Positions 1 through 10,738 of a stretch of DNA of 64,000 bases are shown one piece after another. The stretch covers positions 2,211,399 through 2,275,398 of the forward strand of contig NW_006917091.1 in assembly GCF_000516985.1 (NCBI RefSeq), given 5' to 3'. The number at the start of each line of letters is the position of its first letter. Positions within the stretch are counted from its first letter, which is position 1. Below the pieces are notes generated by a model. It had not been told where the DNA came from. It searched no databases and saw only the letters and a program-made list of their open reading frames with translations. Source of the DNA: Pestalotiopsis fici W106-1 (Eukaryota > Ascomycota > Sordariomycetes > Amphisphaeriales > Sporocadaceae). A program made the position numbers and the translations under genes.

Positions 1-5
<5 letters not shown>

Positions 6-50
<45 letters not shown>

Positions 51-61
51 TTTTTTTTTTT
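6..61. repeat. CT microsatellite followed by poly-T
   Basis: A perfect CT dinucleotide run occupies about 6-47 and is followed by a T run at about 50-61. Nothing else is recognisable in 1-295, which lies downstream of the oxidoreductase gene that ends at 296. Confidence 0.95.
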
Positions 62-295
62 CGGGTCACATGCCATCTGATTTTCAGTCCCTAGACTAGC
101 TCAATAACCAGTATAGTTGTATTGGTGCTCGCATGTTAATCCTGCGCATCTCGGGATATTGCTTCGCGGAAATAGGGCCGTATTGAGTCCGAAAAGCTGA
201 TACAGATCACATTTCCTCAAGCATGTTGGCAGCGGACAAGAAGGGGGGAAAATATGACAGTAACGGAGTAGATGAGTGGTTTAGGTTAGTAGACC

Positions 296-1930
296 TCAAG
301 CCGTAGAAATGTGGCCAACTTTACGATGCCACCATTCCTTCCACTCCAAAACCTTCTTACCAGTCCGGGCCTCCTCAGCCGCAAAGACTAGCGCGTGGCT
401 GCGTATGACTTCCTCGAGGGTGCATCCAATGAATTTTGCTTGTGCATCCTCTGCTGTCCAACCGTGGTTCTTTACGTGATCGACGGCGAGGATGAATTGT
501 CTGGTCAGGCCCACGTCGCCACCCCCGTGGCCCAAACTTTCCAGTCGTGGCTTGAAGGTTCTTGTCTCTCCCGTCCGGAAATCCTCAATCGTGATAGTCT
601 TGGAGTCGGCATATATTTCGCCTTCTGTTCCGTAAATGTACGAATAGCGGTCGCACTGCTTCTTTGTCTGTGCTATCATGTGAAAGGTTGCCTGCTTGGA
701 TCCCCGACCGCCAGGGGGATTCGACCCGGCATCGGTGGCGCTCGAACCTAGTGGTTCGTCGTCCCAAGTCATGGTGACAACTTGTTCGTCGCAGACATCG
801 TTATCCGACTCAAATACACATCTCCCAAACCAGTTCTGCTTGTCAATCTCTGACTGTGGTGTTGAATCCGTGTAGTCTTCTGCTAGCTTTGACATCAATA
901 CCTGATGTCTCTCGCTTTCATCAAAGCTCTCGATGTCTGGCAACACGATGCTGACCGGCCAGTGCGTATTACCAGTCTCGAGACCTTGATGCTTGGGACC
1001 GACATAAATCCTCTTGCTAGAGTACATGCAGTCCTTTTCAATAGGACAGCTAAGGCAGTTGGTGGCGCTTGCTGCTGCTTTCGGCTTCCTGCTCTTCTTG
1101 AAGAACTGCAGCGAGCCAGAAGACGAGACTGTCGAAGGCAGGTGCGGAGGCGCATCCGAGCCCGGAGCGGGTGAGCACAGGAGCCACAAGATGATATCGA
1201 TATCATGGCAGCTCTTGGTCAGGAGGGATGGTGCCGTGGTTGATTCCTTTCTCCAGTTGCCTCGAACGTAGCTGTGCGAGAAATGCCACCAGCCAACCGG
1301 TTCTGTATGTACTACGCTCAGGATGTCACCTATGGCCTTGTCCTCTAGGAGCAGTTTCCGCAGCATGATGTTGTGTGGGCTGTATCGCAATACATGCCCA
1401 ATGGAGAAGACCTTGTCCTTCTGCTGCGGTGCGAGCGCCCGATACATGCCGACGCAATCATCCAATGTCGTTGCTAAAGGCTTCTCGCACATGATGTGTA
1501 GGCCCAGGGGTGCCAAGCCCACCACGACGTCGTGGTGCATCTCGTCGAGTACACAAACAAAGGCGGCGTCGACGCCCTCGGGCACAGTTTCGCCAGAGCT
1601 CTCGCGCGCCCTGCGCTCCGTCTCCCAGGAGACAAAGTCTCTCCAGTCGGCAAATAGCGAGCCCTGGGGTGCTTTGTCGGTGCCATGGATGAAGTTCTGG
1701 CCAAACTGCTGCCTCTTATACTCATTGGGCTCTGCAACGGCAACCACCACTCCATTGCTTGATGATATCGCCGCCCTGGCATACGTACGTCCCCGCGACC
1801 CGGCCCCGATGATTAGAATCCTCGGCGGCCTTGCAGACATGGGCGGCGGTGGCGGAGGAAGCGCCGAGATGCCGTCAGCCTGCTGGGAAAGGTCCGTCGG
1901 TCCTTCGTCGACAATGTTGTGCGGCGCCAT
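296..1930 (-). CDS. Gfo/Idh/MocA-family NAD(P)-dependent oxidoreductase
   Basis: This is a single-exon gene of 544 residues. A proline-rich N-terminus precedes the Rossmann fold, with the dinucleotide motif GAGSRG at residues 42-47. The family hallmark EKP follows at 149-151, and SCHDID at 240-245 supplies the catalytic His/Asp pair typical of these sugar and inositol dehydrogenases. A C-x2-C-x5-C group (C292, C295, C301) lies between the conserved halves and could bind a metal; that is an inference. The protein is longer than bacterial members (about 350), which suits the long fungal subgroup. The substrate cannot be read from sequence. It lies 533 bp downstream of a sugar transporter on the same strand and near a GH27 glycosidase, so a role in sugar or polyol oxidation is plausible. 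The ATG at 1930 is the first in frame. Confidence 0.88.
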   Translation of the reverse strand: MAPHNIVDEGPTDLSQQADGISALPPPPPPMSARPPRILIIGAGSRGRTYARAAISSSNGVVVAVAEPNEYKRQQFGQNFIHGTDKAPQGSLFADWRDFVSWETERRARESSGETVPEGVDAAFVCVLDEMHHDVVVGLAPLGLHIMCEKPLATTLDDCVGMYRALAPQQKDKVFSIGHVLRYSPHNIMLRKLLLEDKAIGDILSVVHTEPVGWWHFSHSYVRGNWRKESTTAPSLLTKSCHDIDIILWLLCSPAPGSDAPPHLPSTVSSSGSLQFFKKSRKPKAAASATNCLSCPIEKDCMYSSKRIYVGPKHQGLETGNTHWPVSIVLPDIESFDESERHQVLMSKLAEDYTDSTPQSEIDKQNWFGRCVFESDNDVCDEQVVTMTWDDEPLGSSATDAGSNPPGGRGSKQATFHMIAQTKKQCDRYSYIYGTEGEIYADSKTITIEDFRTGETRTFKPRLESLGHGGGDVGLTRQFILAVDHVKNHGWTAEDAQAKFIGCTLEEVIRSHALVFAAEEARTGKKVLEWKEWWHRKVGHISTA

Positions 1931-2463
1931 TGTGACACAGGCAAGCTAGTCGAGACTGACAAATGGGTATAGAAGGATCGCAGCGGGCCAACAAGGATGA
2001 ACAGATGCTTCTTATGCTCACACCCAAGACTCCGATATCTGCTAGTTTGAGAACTGATGGCGATAAGGAGAGGAGGGAGAGGGACAGACAGAGAGTAGCG
2101 ACCCTCGAGCTCACCGTCGCAGTGCAACGTAGCAGACGGTACGTACCTTTACCAATTAGGGGGATCGGTTGGGTTGGTAATCGAGACTAGCGCCATCTTC
2201 ATTGGCTCAATTGAGGGGCAGCCGATTGATTATAGGCGTAGCAATTGTAAATACTGTACCTAGGTAGAGGTAATAAGTCGGCATATGGGTCATATGACCT
2301 TGCAGTATAAAATATACACTCTTTTATTACATTGTTAATCAAGTCACAACGGGTTTTTAAAGTGCTTACAAGTTGCATCACGGACAAGAAAGAAAAAGAA
2401 TTTGTCCAGGGTTTTTCTTTCATTCTTTTTTTTTTCCTTCCCGGCGGGAACATTTCGCTACTT
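1931..2463. other. Intergenic region, promoter side of the oxidoreductase gene
   Basis: This stretch separates two minus-strand genes. It should hold the promoter and 5' leader of the oxidoreductase and the 3' end of the sugar transporter. It contains a perfect palindrome TACCTAGGTA at 2257-2266, one of many copies of this motif in the window. No coding signal was found. Confidence 0.6.
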
Positions 2464-4586
2464 TTAAATTGTAATTTCTACCGTTTGGATCCTCGAATGT
2501 CTTTTCTCCTTGGCAGCAATCTCATCCAATGCTGGCTTGAGCATATCGGCTCTCTCCTGGGAGAAATGCCGAGCAGGAACCTCGTGCTCAAACAAAAGGT
2601 CCAGCTCGGCGTATGTCAAACCTCGGGACTCGGGCAGTCGAAACCATGTCCAAAACAGGAACAGCAGGTCAATACCCGCCCAGAAGAAACCACCCTTGGC
2701 GCCCCAGTCCCAGTCGTTTCTGCCCACAATCCTGGGCATGATGGCGTTGTTGACAAACACGGCGCTGTTGTAGCTTGCCCGGGCAATCACCACGGTCTTG
2801 ATCCGCAGACGGGTGCTGGCTATCTCAGCAAAGACGGCATCTAGTGAGTTGGCGTGTGTTAGCTTCTAATCTTTCTTCCTCCCTGAATCATGTATGGAGC
2901 CGAGCCATAGGTCAAGGTTGGTGGTAGTCAAGGCCAGAGAAAATATATGGGAGAGGAGATCACTTTTCAGTGTATTCTTCCAGAGAACATGTGTGAACAA
3001 CCACCCACCAAAAAAAAAAAAAAAAAAAAAAAACCAAATCAGGGGTTTTTGGTACTTACAGCAAATAGGACCCAAAGAAAGCTGAAATAAAAAGAGCATA
3101 AAAATAATGAGGGCGCCGACTGCCCAGCTAGTCCCAGCGTTGCTGTCAGGGGCGAGGCCCAGGAATCCAATAGCCATGAGGATGACAAACATCGAGGACA
3201 AGCCCGACAGGTATAGAAAGCGACGTCCAAAGTACGTCATGAGCCACCAAGCTAGGATGCAGCCAATCAAGCCGACGCAGCTCTGGACGACATTGAGGTT
3301 GAACGCGCTGTTGGTATCGAGCCCAGCCCTCACCATGAACTGAACGCCGTATCCCATAAATGGGACACCGCAGAAGGCTTGGGTGATGCAGACCATGGCG
3401 GCAATCTCGGTCCGTCGCAAGTCGCTCTTTTGAAAACAGTGCCAGTAGTTTGTACCGGCCTGTGCCTGTCTCTCAAACTTGTCTGTAACAATCATCATCT
3501 CAACGTGCGAGTCAACGTCAAAGTCCATGCTGCCGGGTCTGGGACTAGTAAGCATGCGAATCGCAGCTTTGGCCTCGTCGATCCGGCCTTTGCGGACGAG
3601 CCACCATCTGAAACGAGTTTACTTAGTATTTTGCAATCGATTTTTCTTTTTCTTTTTTTCACCCAACAACTGGGTCTATCAAGACTCACGGCGATTCTGG
3701 GCACATGAGAGTGGCAATGGTGACTGGAATAGGCCACAGCCATTGCAGTGCAAACGGGATCCGGTATCCCCACTCACTATCAATGTTGAGCAGCCCACGA
3801 AGAATGCCAGTGGACAATAGTCCGCCAACTACCCAGCAGATGTTGACCCACGAAGTCATGTATGCTGCAGTGTGTATATGTTAGTTTTGACTGGAAAGCC
3901 TCCCCACGGAAAGCGACAATGGTGCATATGAGAATTTACCTCGAAGATGAGTCGGACACAGATCGCTGTGGTGAAGAATATTTCCAGTCAGCTCGTCCAC
4001 GGTCCTCACTTTATGCACACAAAACATTTAGGGTATCTACTAACGCAGCGTAGGAAACTGCCAAGGTCTGGAAAACGCCCCACGGGAGGCCCTGGATGAT
4101 ACCTCCAATGAGGTACATGTCCAGGCTCGTGGAAAAAAAGGGAATGAAGATTGCGGCCACCATGGCCATCATTGTGGCGACCATGGTCTTCTTGTATCCG
4201 AGCCATTCAGAGAGATAACCATTGATGGCCAGCCCAATGATGCAGCCGACTTGGGTGCCGTTCAGTATGATGGTCTGCCAACGAGCAGAGACCAGTCTGC
4301 CACCGTCGGGGTCGACCTCGTCGCCGAACTTGTTCTTGAATGCCGGAAAGGGAAAGAAGTTATTCATCAACGAAGTATCATAGCCCTCCATGATGACAGC
4401 GAGCGAGATGAAGAAGGAGAAAGCAATGGCTTTTTTCCAAAACAGGAAGTCCTCAACCAAGCTCATATTCCGTTCATCATACAGCGCCGTCACCATTGTC
4501 TCCTCTATGGCGACATCTTTCCCACCCGCGGTCGAGGTGACGCTGGCAGTCGTCTGACGGCAGGTCTTTACATTTTCTCCAGCCAT
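2464..4586 (-). CDS. MFS sugar transporter, alpha-glucoside/maltose permease type
   Basis: Five exons (4586-4045, 3965-3940, 3864-3690, 3607-3060, 2840-2464) join to 555 residues in frame. Visible family sequences include VMEGYDTS-like 'IMEGYDTSLMNNFF' in the first helix, INGYLSEWLGYKKT for the loop 2-3 signature, 'PWGVFQTLAVSYAADLCPTHLRA' around helix 5, CPESPWWLVRKGR after helix 6 and LPESRGLTYAELDLLFE at the C-terminus. This is the pattern of fungal proton-coupled alpha-glucoside/hexose permeases in the plasma membrane. Exon 2 is a 26-nt microexon. Intron 4 carries a 24-base A run (T run on the coding strand). The upstream open frame begins with TTG; the first ATG, at 4586, was chosen. The substrate is inferred only at the level of a sugar or oligosaccharide. 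Confidence 0.9.
3010..3033. repeat. Poly-A tract (24 A) inside transporter intron
   Basis: Twenty-four consecutive A on the plus strand, read as poly-T/U on the transporter coding strand, lie within intron 4 just upstream of the poly-pyrimidine and acceptor region. Confidence 0.95.
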
Positions 4587-6207
4587 TGAGGCGGCCGGAA
4601 TTCGTGGATCGTGGCGTAGCGTAGCGGTCAAGAGCTAGCTAGCCAGCTGTTCGCGGCCTGATGAGCCGAACAAAGAGGGATAGGAAGGGGTTTAATATGA
4701 AAAATAAAATAAAAAATCAGCCTGGCCGTGGAGGCCTCTACTAGTGTCGTCGTCGTGATCCTCTGACTGTCTAAACAAAACCTCAATTGTACGCAGTGTA
4801 TATATGAAAGAGCACGGATGCAGCTTATATTACAGTCGGCGATACTCGTGTCATGGTGCCTACTTGTACGCGTGAGCATACGACGTCGACACGAATACAA
4901 TCATGTTTTTTTCTCCAACCGATGCCGTAAGCCTCGGCGGTCAGTCTGCTAGACTGTGATCTTTCCACGAACAGCTGAAATGAATCGACAAGTTTTCACG
5001 GAATGAGCCGCAAAAGCAGCAATCGACTCCGGGCGCGGCGGGGGGCCCGCTAAGGACATCCCGAGCGAACGTGCCTAGGTACGAGTAAGTCAGTCCCTCA
5101 GGTAGGTAAGGTAGGTATGGGATGTCCGCGTCTCATGACGACGAGGCTGAAGGGGTGAGGAGAAAGACTAAAAAAAAACCGTTGCAATTATTTTTTTCAG
5201 CTGTCGCTCGGCCCCATACCTATTGTGAAATAGCAGAGGTGTAGTCGGGTCTCTGTGTCTTGGAAAAATAATAAGCATGTGCCCAAAACTTTGATTTCCA
5301 TTTTCCCCCTTCAGATCGGACGAAAGAGAAAAGAGGATCCCAAAGCAAGCCAAGAAAATGCTGGATTGCGGGGAAAAGAGTGGAAAGGGCCCAAAGGTCT
5401 CGCGGCATCGTGGATCGTCGACTCCGGTCTTGGGGCGTTTTCCGCCTCATTTCCCGCCGCTAAGAGTCTCTTGTCGGCATGGCCTCTCCCTTCTCGGCAT
5501 CGCCTGTTCCTAAAGGATGCCCTTTTTGACTTTGAGCCGTCAGGGACCTGCAGCGGGGCAGTTGCTTCGTTCAGCCTAGGGGGGACTCCCAACTCCCAGG
5601 GGACCGACGAGACAGGCACACTGTTCGATTCGTGTGGGTTCTCGCGGCACGTTGCCTGGATGCCGCGCTTCTCGAGCAACCTTGGACCTCTGCTATGTTT
5701 TATATGTCGTCAGTTTTCCGCCCTATCGACGCGCGCAGCCATGGCAACGTACTCTGAATTTCCCGATCGATTTTCTTCGTCTCTTGTCTTCGTGGCTCCA
5801 TGGTTCAGGTTCGGATGGAGCACAGATCAGCAACGAGCGCCCCGTCCTGCCCTGTCCTTTCCTACCTTGCCGCCATCTCTCCGCACTCCAGTCTCGCTTC
5901 CCCGGATTCAGGATTCGAGAACGTGACCGAATCTCTTGGTTAGACTTGCCATAGGGCAGATAGGTAGGTATACTATACTTGCATACATACCTACTACTAC
6001 TAGGTTTACCCAGATCGGACTCTAATCTACCCACCCTCCCGCAGAAAAAAAAAAAAAAAAAAAAGGAACACACTGCCTACGTACCATTCGTACTATACTG
6101 CGTGCTTGCTCCGGTCTACCCTCTGGTGTGGTTCCGGTCCCGTACCGAAGACCTGGCACTTGGGTGGGCCTTGGAGTGAGTGTAACCAGCACTCACAGTA
6201 ATACCCA
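4587..6207. other. Divergent promoter region between sugar transporter and Zn2Cys6 regulator
   Basis: A 1.6 kb region sits between the transporter start (minus) and the regulator start (plus), so it probably contains both promoters. It has several TAGGTA-type motifs (about 5074-5081, 5101-5118, 5960-5970) and a 20-base A run at 6045-6064. Long open frames exist on both strands at about 5255-5950, but they overlap each other, lack family similarity and look like chance in GC-rich DNA. Confidence 0.6.
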
Positions 6208-8207
6208 ATGCGTAAACCTTCAGCTTGCAGTGCCTGTCGGTAAGTTGTCCTCCCGCTTTCCGCCTCATTTGGCCCAGGGAAAGAAAGCAAGATATTCCTG
6301 AGTAGTATAGTCAATAACTCATCGATACAGAGCACGCCGGCGGAGATGTACTTGGCCAGCCAACACTACAGCCACGGCCTGCGAGTATTGTACCTCGCGC
6401 CGCCTGCGCTGTGTTCAAGAGCCTCCAGAAGGAGGTTATTATCACAAGCGCCAGACAAGACTACAGGAGCCTGGCCTTGGTGGAGGCGGCGGCGGCGGTG
6501 GAGGGGGAGGAGGGGGAGGAGGCGCTGGTGGTGGTGTCGTAGAGTTGCCATTGTCGCCAAATCAAAACACGAGCTTGCTCTTCACCGGACCCCAAGTCGA
6601 GCTCCCTCCGATGCCATTGCGATTGGAGCTGGCAACCCTCTACTTTGACTATATCCATGACCAGTTCCACTCTCTCTTTCACAGACCGAGTTTCATGGAC
6701 GATGTAGCCAATGATCGAGTGGCGCCTGTCGTGCTGCTTGCGATATTTGCCCTCTCAGCGAGGTAAGAATTCCCCTCGTCTTGCTCAAGTTCCTCCAGGC
6801 TCGTCGGGCATCATGAGCCAAGATATTGATTGTTGCGACAAAGGTTTTCGTCGAACCCGCTTTTGGCAAATATCGAACCCCGAAATCGTGGAGAAGCTTT
6901 TCGCTTGGCTAGCGAAAGTCTGCTCAAGGTCCGTGATATTTCGACGCAGACATGTCAGGTGTGCATCTTGCTCGGCGGCTACGCGGCCGGCCACGGCGAC
7001 ACCGACGTAGAGAATCTCTACTATACCCTGGCCGGCCGTATGGCTCTGACTCTGGACTTTCCAAATAAACCTGCGTCTAATAGCCTCGAAAGAGAAATTA
7101 ATATACGAAGTCAGTAGTGATGGATCCTACCTCGCCCAGGCAAGAAACAAATGTGAACCTTGCTGACATTTTCACGCCTAGCCTGGTGGACCATCTGCAT
7201 GGTGGACGTGTGGTCCTCCACGGCGGTAAAGTTGCCAAAGATCATGCCCAATTTGCATTCTGTGCCTCTACCCATGGACGAGCTTCCGTTCTTGGCACTC
7301 CCCGGTAGCTTTGCTATTGAGATGGCCAATAGTCCGCCCACGTTTGGTTCTCCGCTCCTGTCGCAGATGATCAAGCTCAACAGGGTCCTCGCCCAGGTGA
7401 ATGATTTCAACCGGAGGTGTGTTGAAGAACGGCTCGAGGGCTCTGCCCTAGAAGTTGGCATACAGTGCCTATCGCTCGAGTTGGAGCGATGGCTTGTTGG
7501 CCTGCCCTATAATATGCGGGATACGCCAGAGAACTTTGCTTGGTTTGCGTCTCGCGGCCTGGGGCGTGTTTACGCTGCTGTTTATCTGGGTGAGTTCAAT
7601 CCTTATCCCAAGGTGTCAAACTTGATCCTGGGCCTTTGCTGGCTGGCAGGCAAACTAATGCTTGATGCCAGGTTATTACCATTATGGGCAGTTGCTCTAT
7701 TACCAGTTTCTGGGGGCCGACTCAAACAGGTCGATGAGCTCATCACACATCTATGCTGATAGATGCAAAGATCATGCTGCCAAGCTGTGCGAAATGGTGT
7801 ATCAAACGTTTGATGCACCCGGTAGTGAGGTTTTGTACGCGGCCGTTGCCCATGTGATTGTCATTGCCTCGACAGTGCAGATCCACACTCTGTTGTTTTC
7901 TGGCGACGAAATGCAGATCCGGCTGTCAAGGACACGACTGGAGCGTAACTTTGAGATACTGCTGCAACTTAGGCCATACTGGTCGAGCGTCGACAGTGCC
8001 ATGAGCCGTTTACGAGCATTTCATCAGACGTGCCTGAGACGAAGCAAGGCCAGTTTTGTGCTGGATAAATGGCTTGTACGGTTCCTTGTCGAGTTTGCTC
8101 CATACATGGAATCGGAGCCACGGGACACGGATCCCGATTATGAGGCATTGTGGTCTCTGTCGAAAGAACAGCAGCACCGAGCCGCGACTTCTGCAATGGC
8201 TCCATGA
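6208..8207 (+). CDS. Zn2Cys6 fungal transcription factor
   Basis: Five exons (6208-6239, 6331-6762, 6844-7109, 7182-7589, 7672-8207) give 557 residues. The zinc cluster is assembled across intron 1: CSACRARRRRC, ten residues, then CEYCTSRRLRC, which is C-x2-C-x6-C-x10-C-x2-C-x6-C, a canonical GAL4-type binuclear cluster. A Gly tract of about 14 residues, coded by GGN repeats near 6483-6525, follows. The middle region begins at the segment from LATLYFDYIHDQFH to HRPSF and includes TWWTICMVDVWSS, typical of the fungal transcription factor regulatory domain (PF04082 type). It is a nuclear DNA-binding regulator. Its position between the transporter and the alpha-galactosidase suggests it regulates those genes, which is an inference. 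The start is the only ATG that supplies the first two cluster cysteines. Confidence 0.88.
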
Positions 8208-8940
8208 TGTATGAGATCAGAGGAAAGATGCCTTGACACACGAAACGGACACATTAGCTCTGGCGTCGCGGCAGCGAGCACATGAAAGACCGGGAGAAGA
8301 AGAAGAAGGAGAAAGAAAGGATAGCAGTGGTTTCTGGAAGAAATTGAAGGCGCCGCGGATTGGTGAGATACCAAGGTGGAAGATGATTGATATTATATGA
8401 GTCTAGCAGAGTGACGACCCTGAGCAGTGATGGTCGCATATCCATGTCAAGCGTTTCGGCATTCGGGCGATGTGGAAATGGTGTTTTGTGGTAGAGAACA
8501 GGGTTGCACCAGTATTGACGATAAATGCCGTGCAGGAAAGAAACCAAACCCGGCCCTGCTTATATATATGTACAAACTATATTTATTGCCTATTCTATAG
8601 CTTGGGGCGGAAAACTCTAGGCTAGTTTTCCTCCCTCACTTATAGCGTCCCACCTATTATACGAGCCTTACACCGCCGCCGTCTCCCGAGCCGTCCACAG
8701 CAGACTTTCCTTGGCGCCGGCTCCCACCCGCCAGCGCGGTCACGGCAGATCAAACCGTCCACTCGTGAACGGTAGCAATGGCACCTTGTCGGGGGAGGGG
8801 GGTCGCATCTTATCTTATATCCGGGCTATGTATCCTGATAGGACCTACGCAAGGCACTGGTCTCCTTCGTCTTCGTGACAACCAACCCTATGCCCTGTGC
8901 TTTGGCATCTGTTCCAGCACAACCACGACTCTAGGACGCA
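8208..8940. other. Intergenic region upstream of alpha-galactosidase
   Basis: This 733 bp holds the 3' end of the regulator gene and the presumed promoter of the GH27 gene. An AT-rich stretch with a TATATATATG element lies at about 8562-8571. No gene or repeat is recognised. Confidence 0.55.
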
Positions 8941-10738
8941 ATGCTGCATCCGAATATGGGTTTCCTAAGGGTCGTTCTGTTCGTTGCTGCCATGCTAGTC
9001 CTTGGAGCTGCTGCAATCAATAATGGCTTGGCCTTGACGCCTCCAATGGGATGGGTGCGCCACTCTTTCTCTTTTCCTTTTTTCTCGCTCCCCGCACCCC
9101 CCTACCTGACTGTCACGAGTGATGCTAACCCATGGGATCTGGGAAGAACAACTGGAATGCTTTTGGCTGCCATGTGTCGGAAGACCTGCTCCTGACCACG
9201 GCCGAGCGGGTTGTCGGCCTGGGATTGAGGGATCTTGGATATCAATATGTCGTACTGGACGACTGTTGGCAAGATGTTAATGGCCGCGATCAGAATGGCC
9301 GACTCCAGCCGGAACCCAGCAAGTTTCCGCGGGGCCTCAACTTTCTATCCGACTACTTGCACAGCCTGGGTCTAAAATACGGAATGTATTCGAGCGCTGG
9401 CGAGATGACATGTGCCCGTTTCGGTATGTAACGAGGAGCTCTGTCCTTTATGTCGCCCAGGTGAACACCTAGGTCAGTTGACTAACTCTACAAGAGGGAT
9501 CGCTCGACCATGAAGCAGAGGACGCGCAGAGCTTTGCATCATGGGGCATTGACCTTCTCAAGTACGACAGTTGTTACCACATGGGTCGAATTGGTACACC
9601 CCAGATCTCCTTTAACAGATTCAAAGCCATGTCCGATGCCCTGGTTGACACTGGTCGTCCCATTCTTTTGAATCTCTGCAATTGGGGGGAAGACTATGTA
9701 CACACTGTGAGTAGCCTCCTCCATGGTAACTCGGCAGCATACCTCGTATGCCCTGAGTATGTACCTAGGCAGGTACACACCCGGGACTCGCTGACATTGT
9801 ACGTGGCCATCCAGTGGGGAATGTCCATAGCCAATTCCTGGAGGGTCACGGGGGATATTTACGACTCCTTCACCAGACCCGACGATCTGTGCGGTTGTGA
9901 CACGAGCATATCTGATCCATTTTGCATCGCACCGGGCACACACTGTTCCGTTCTGTTCATCCTCAACAAGGTCGCCGCATTTGCCGACCGCAGTATTCCC
10001 GGGGGATGGAGCGATCTAGACATGCTCGAGGTCGGCCAGGGCGGCATGACAGACGAGGAGTACAAGGCGCATTTTGCTCTGTGGGCCGCCATGAAGTCCC
10101 CTCTGTTTCTGGGAAACGACCTTAGGGACATGACGGCATCTGCATTCTCCATCATCAACAACCCTGCCATCCTGGCCCTGAACCAAGACCCTCACGGACG
10201 CTCCATTACTAGGGTGAGACGTGAGGTTGACGGTGTCGCCAAGGATGAATGGGGGATCGGAGAGACGCACGTCTGGAGTGGCTACTTGCAAAATGGTGAC
10301 GAGGTTGTCATACTTCTCAATGCCGGAGCGGCCGACATGGAAATGAAGGCTACATTGGCCGAGATATTTGTATCTTTTGGTCCTGGCGGCTCAGCTCCGC
10401 ACGTCAAGAGTGACTGGTCGGTCCATGATCTCTGGGCTCACCGCATGCCTCACAAGACGGCAGCTGCCATAGTAGATGCCATATCTGATGACGAAAGGGC
10501 CGCCATCTATAAAAATGCGAATTGGTACAATTCCACAGAAACGCCATACGCAGAAGGTCTACGAAATGGCGACCCAAGGCTGTTTGGCGAGAAGATTGGT
10601 GTAATTGAGGCGGGCGGAACCCTAAAGGCCGAGGTCAAGAGTCATGCTGCTAGAGTTTTCCGACTCAGGAGGATTCAAAAGCCTGGAGAACTATTCAAAG
10701 AAAAAAGACATGACAGGATGGCAAAGGACGAGTTATAG
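8941..10738 (+). CDS. GH27 alpha-galactosidase with signal peptide and C-terminal KDEL
   Basis: Four exons (8941-9054, 9147-9423, 9495-9706, 9815-10738) give 508 residues. The enzyme should hydrolyse terminal alpha-1,6-linked galactose from oligosaccharides or glycans. A hydrophobic signal sequence (residues about 6-25) precedes the family opening LTPPMGWNNWNAFGC. VLDDCWQD, the nucleophile in LLKYDSC (D155) and the acid/base in SWRVTGDI (D215) are all present, so the active site is intact. The GH27 beta-sandwich follows, then a basic tail ending in MAKDEL. A signal peptide plus terminal KDEL is the known signature of retrieval to the ER, which is unexpected for this family. Intron 3 (9707-9814) is 108 nt with no stop, so retaining it would insert 36 residues. 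An alternative start at residue 6 (M) is possible. Confidence 0.93.

Noticed and set aside
1323..1949. 208-residue plus-strand frame antisense to the oxidoreductase
   Set aside because: Shadow of a conserved gene on the other strand; composition (Ser/Arg/Cys-rich) is typical of an antisense reading.
5255..5926. 223-residue plus-strand open frame in the divergent promoter
   Set aside because: It starts at a TTG, overlaps minus frames of 122 and 116 residues, has no conserved features and contains no intron signals. Likely chance in GC-rich DNA.
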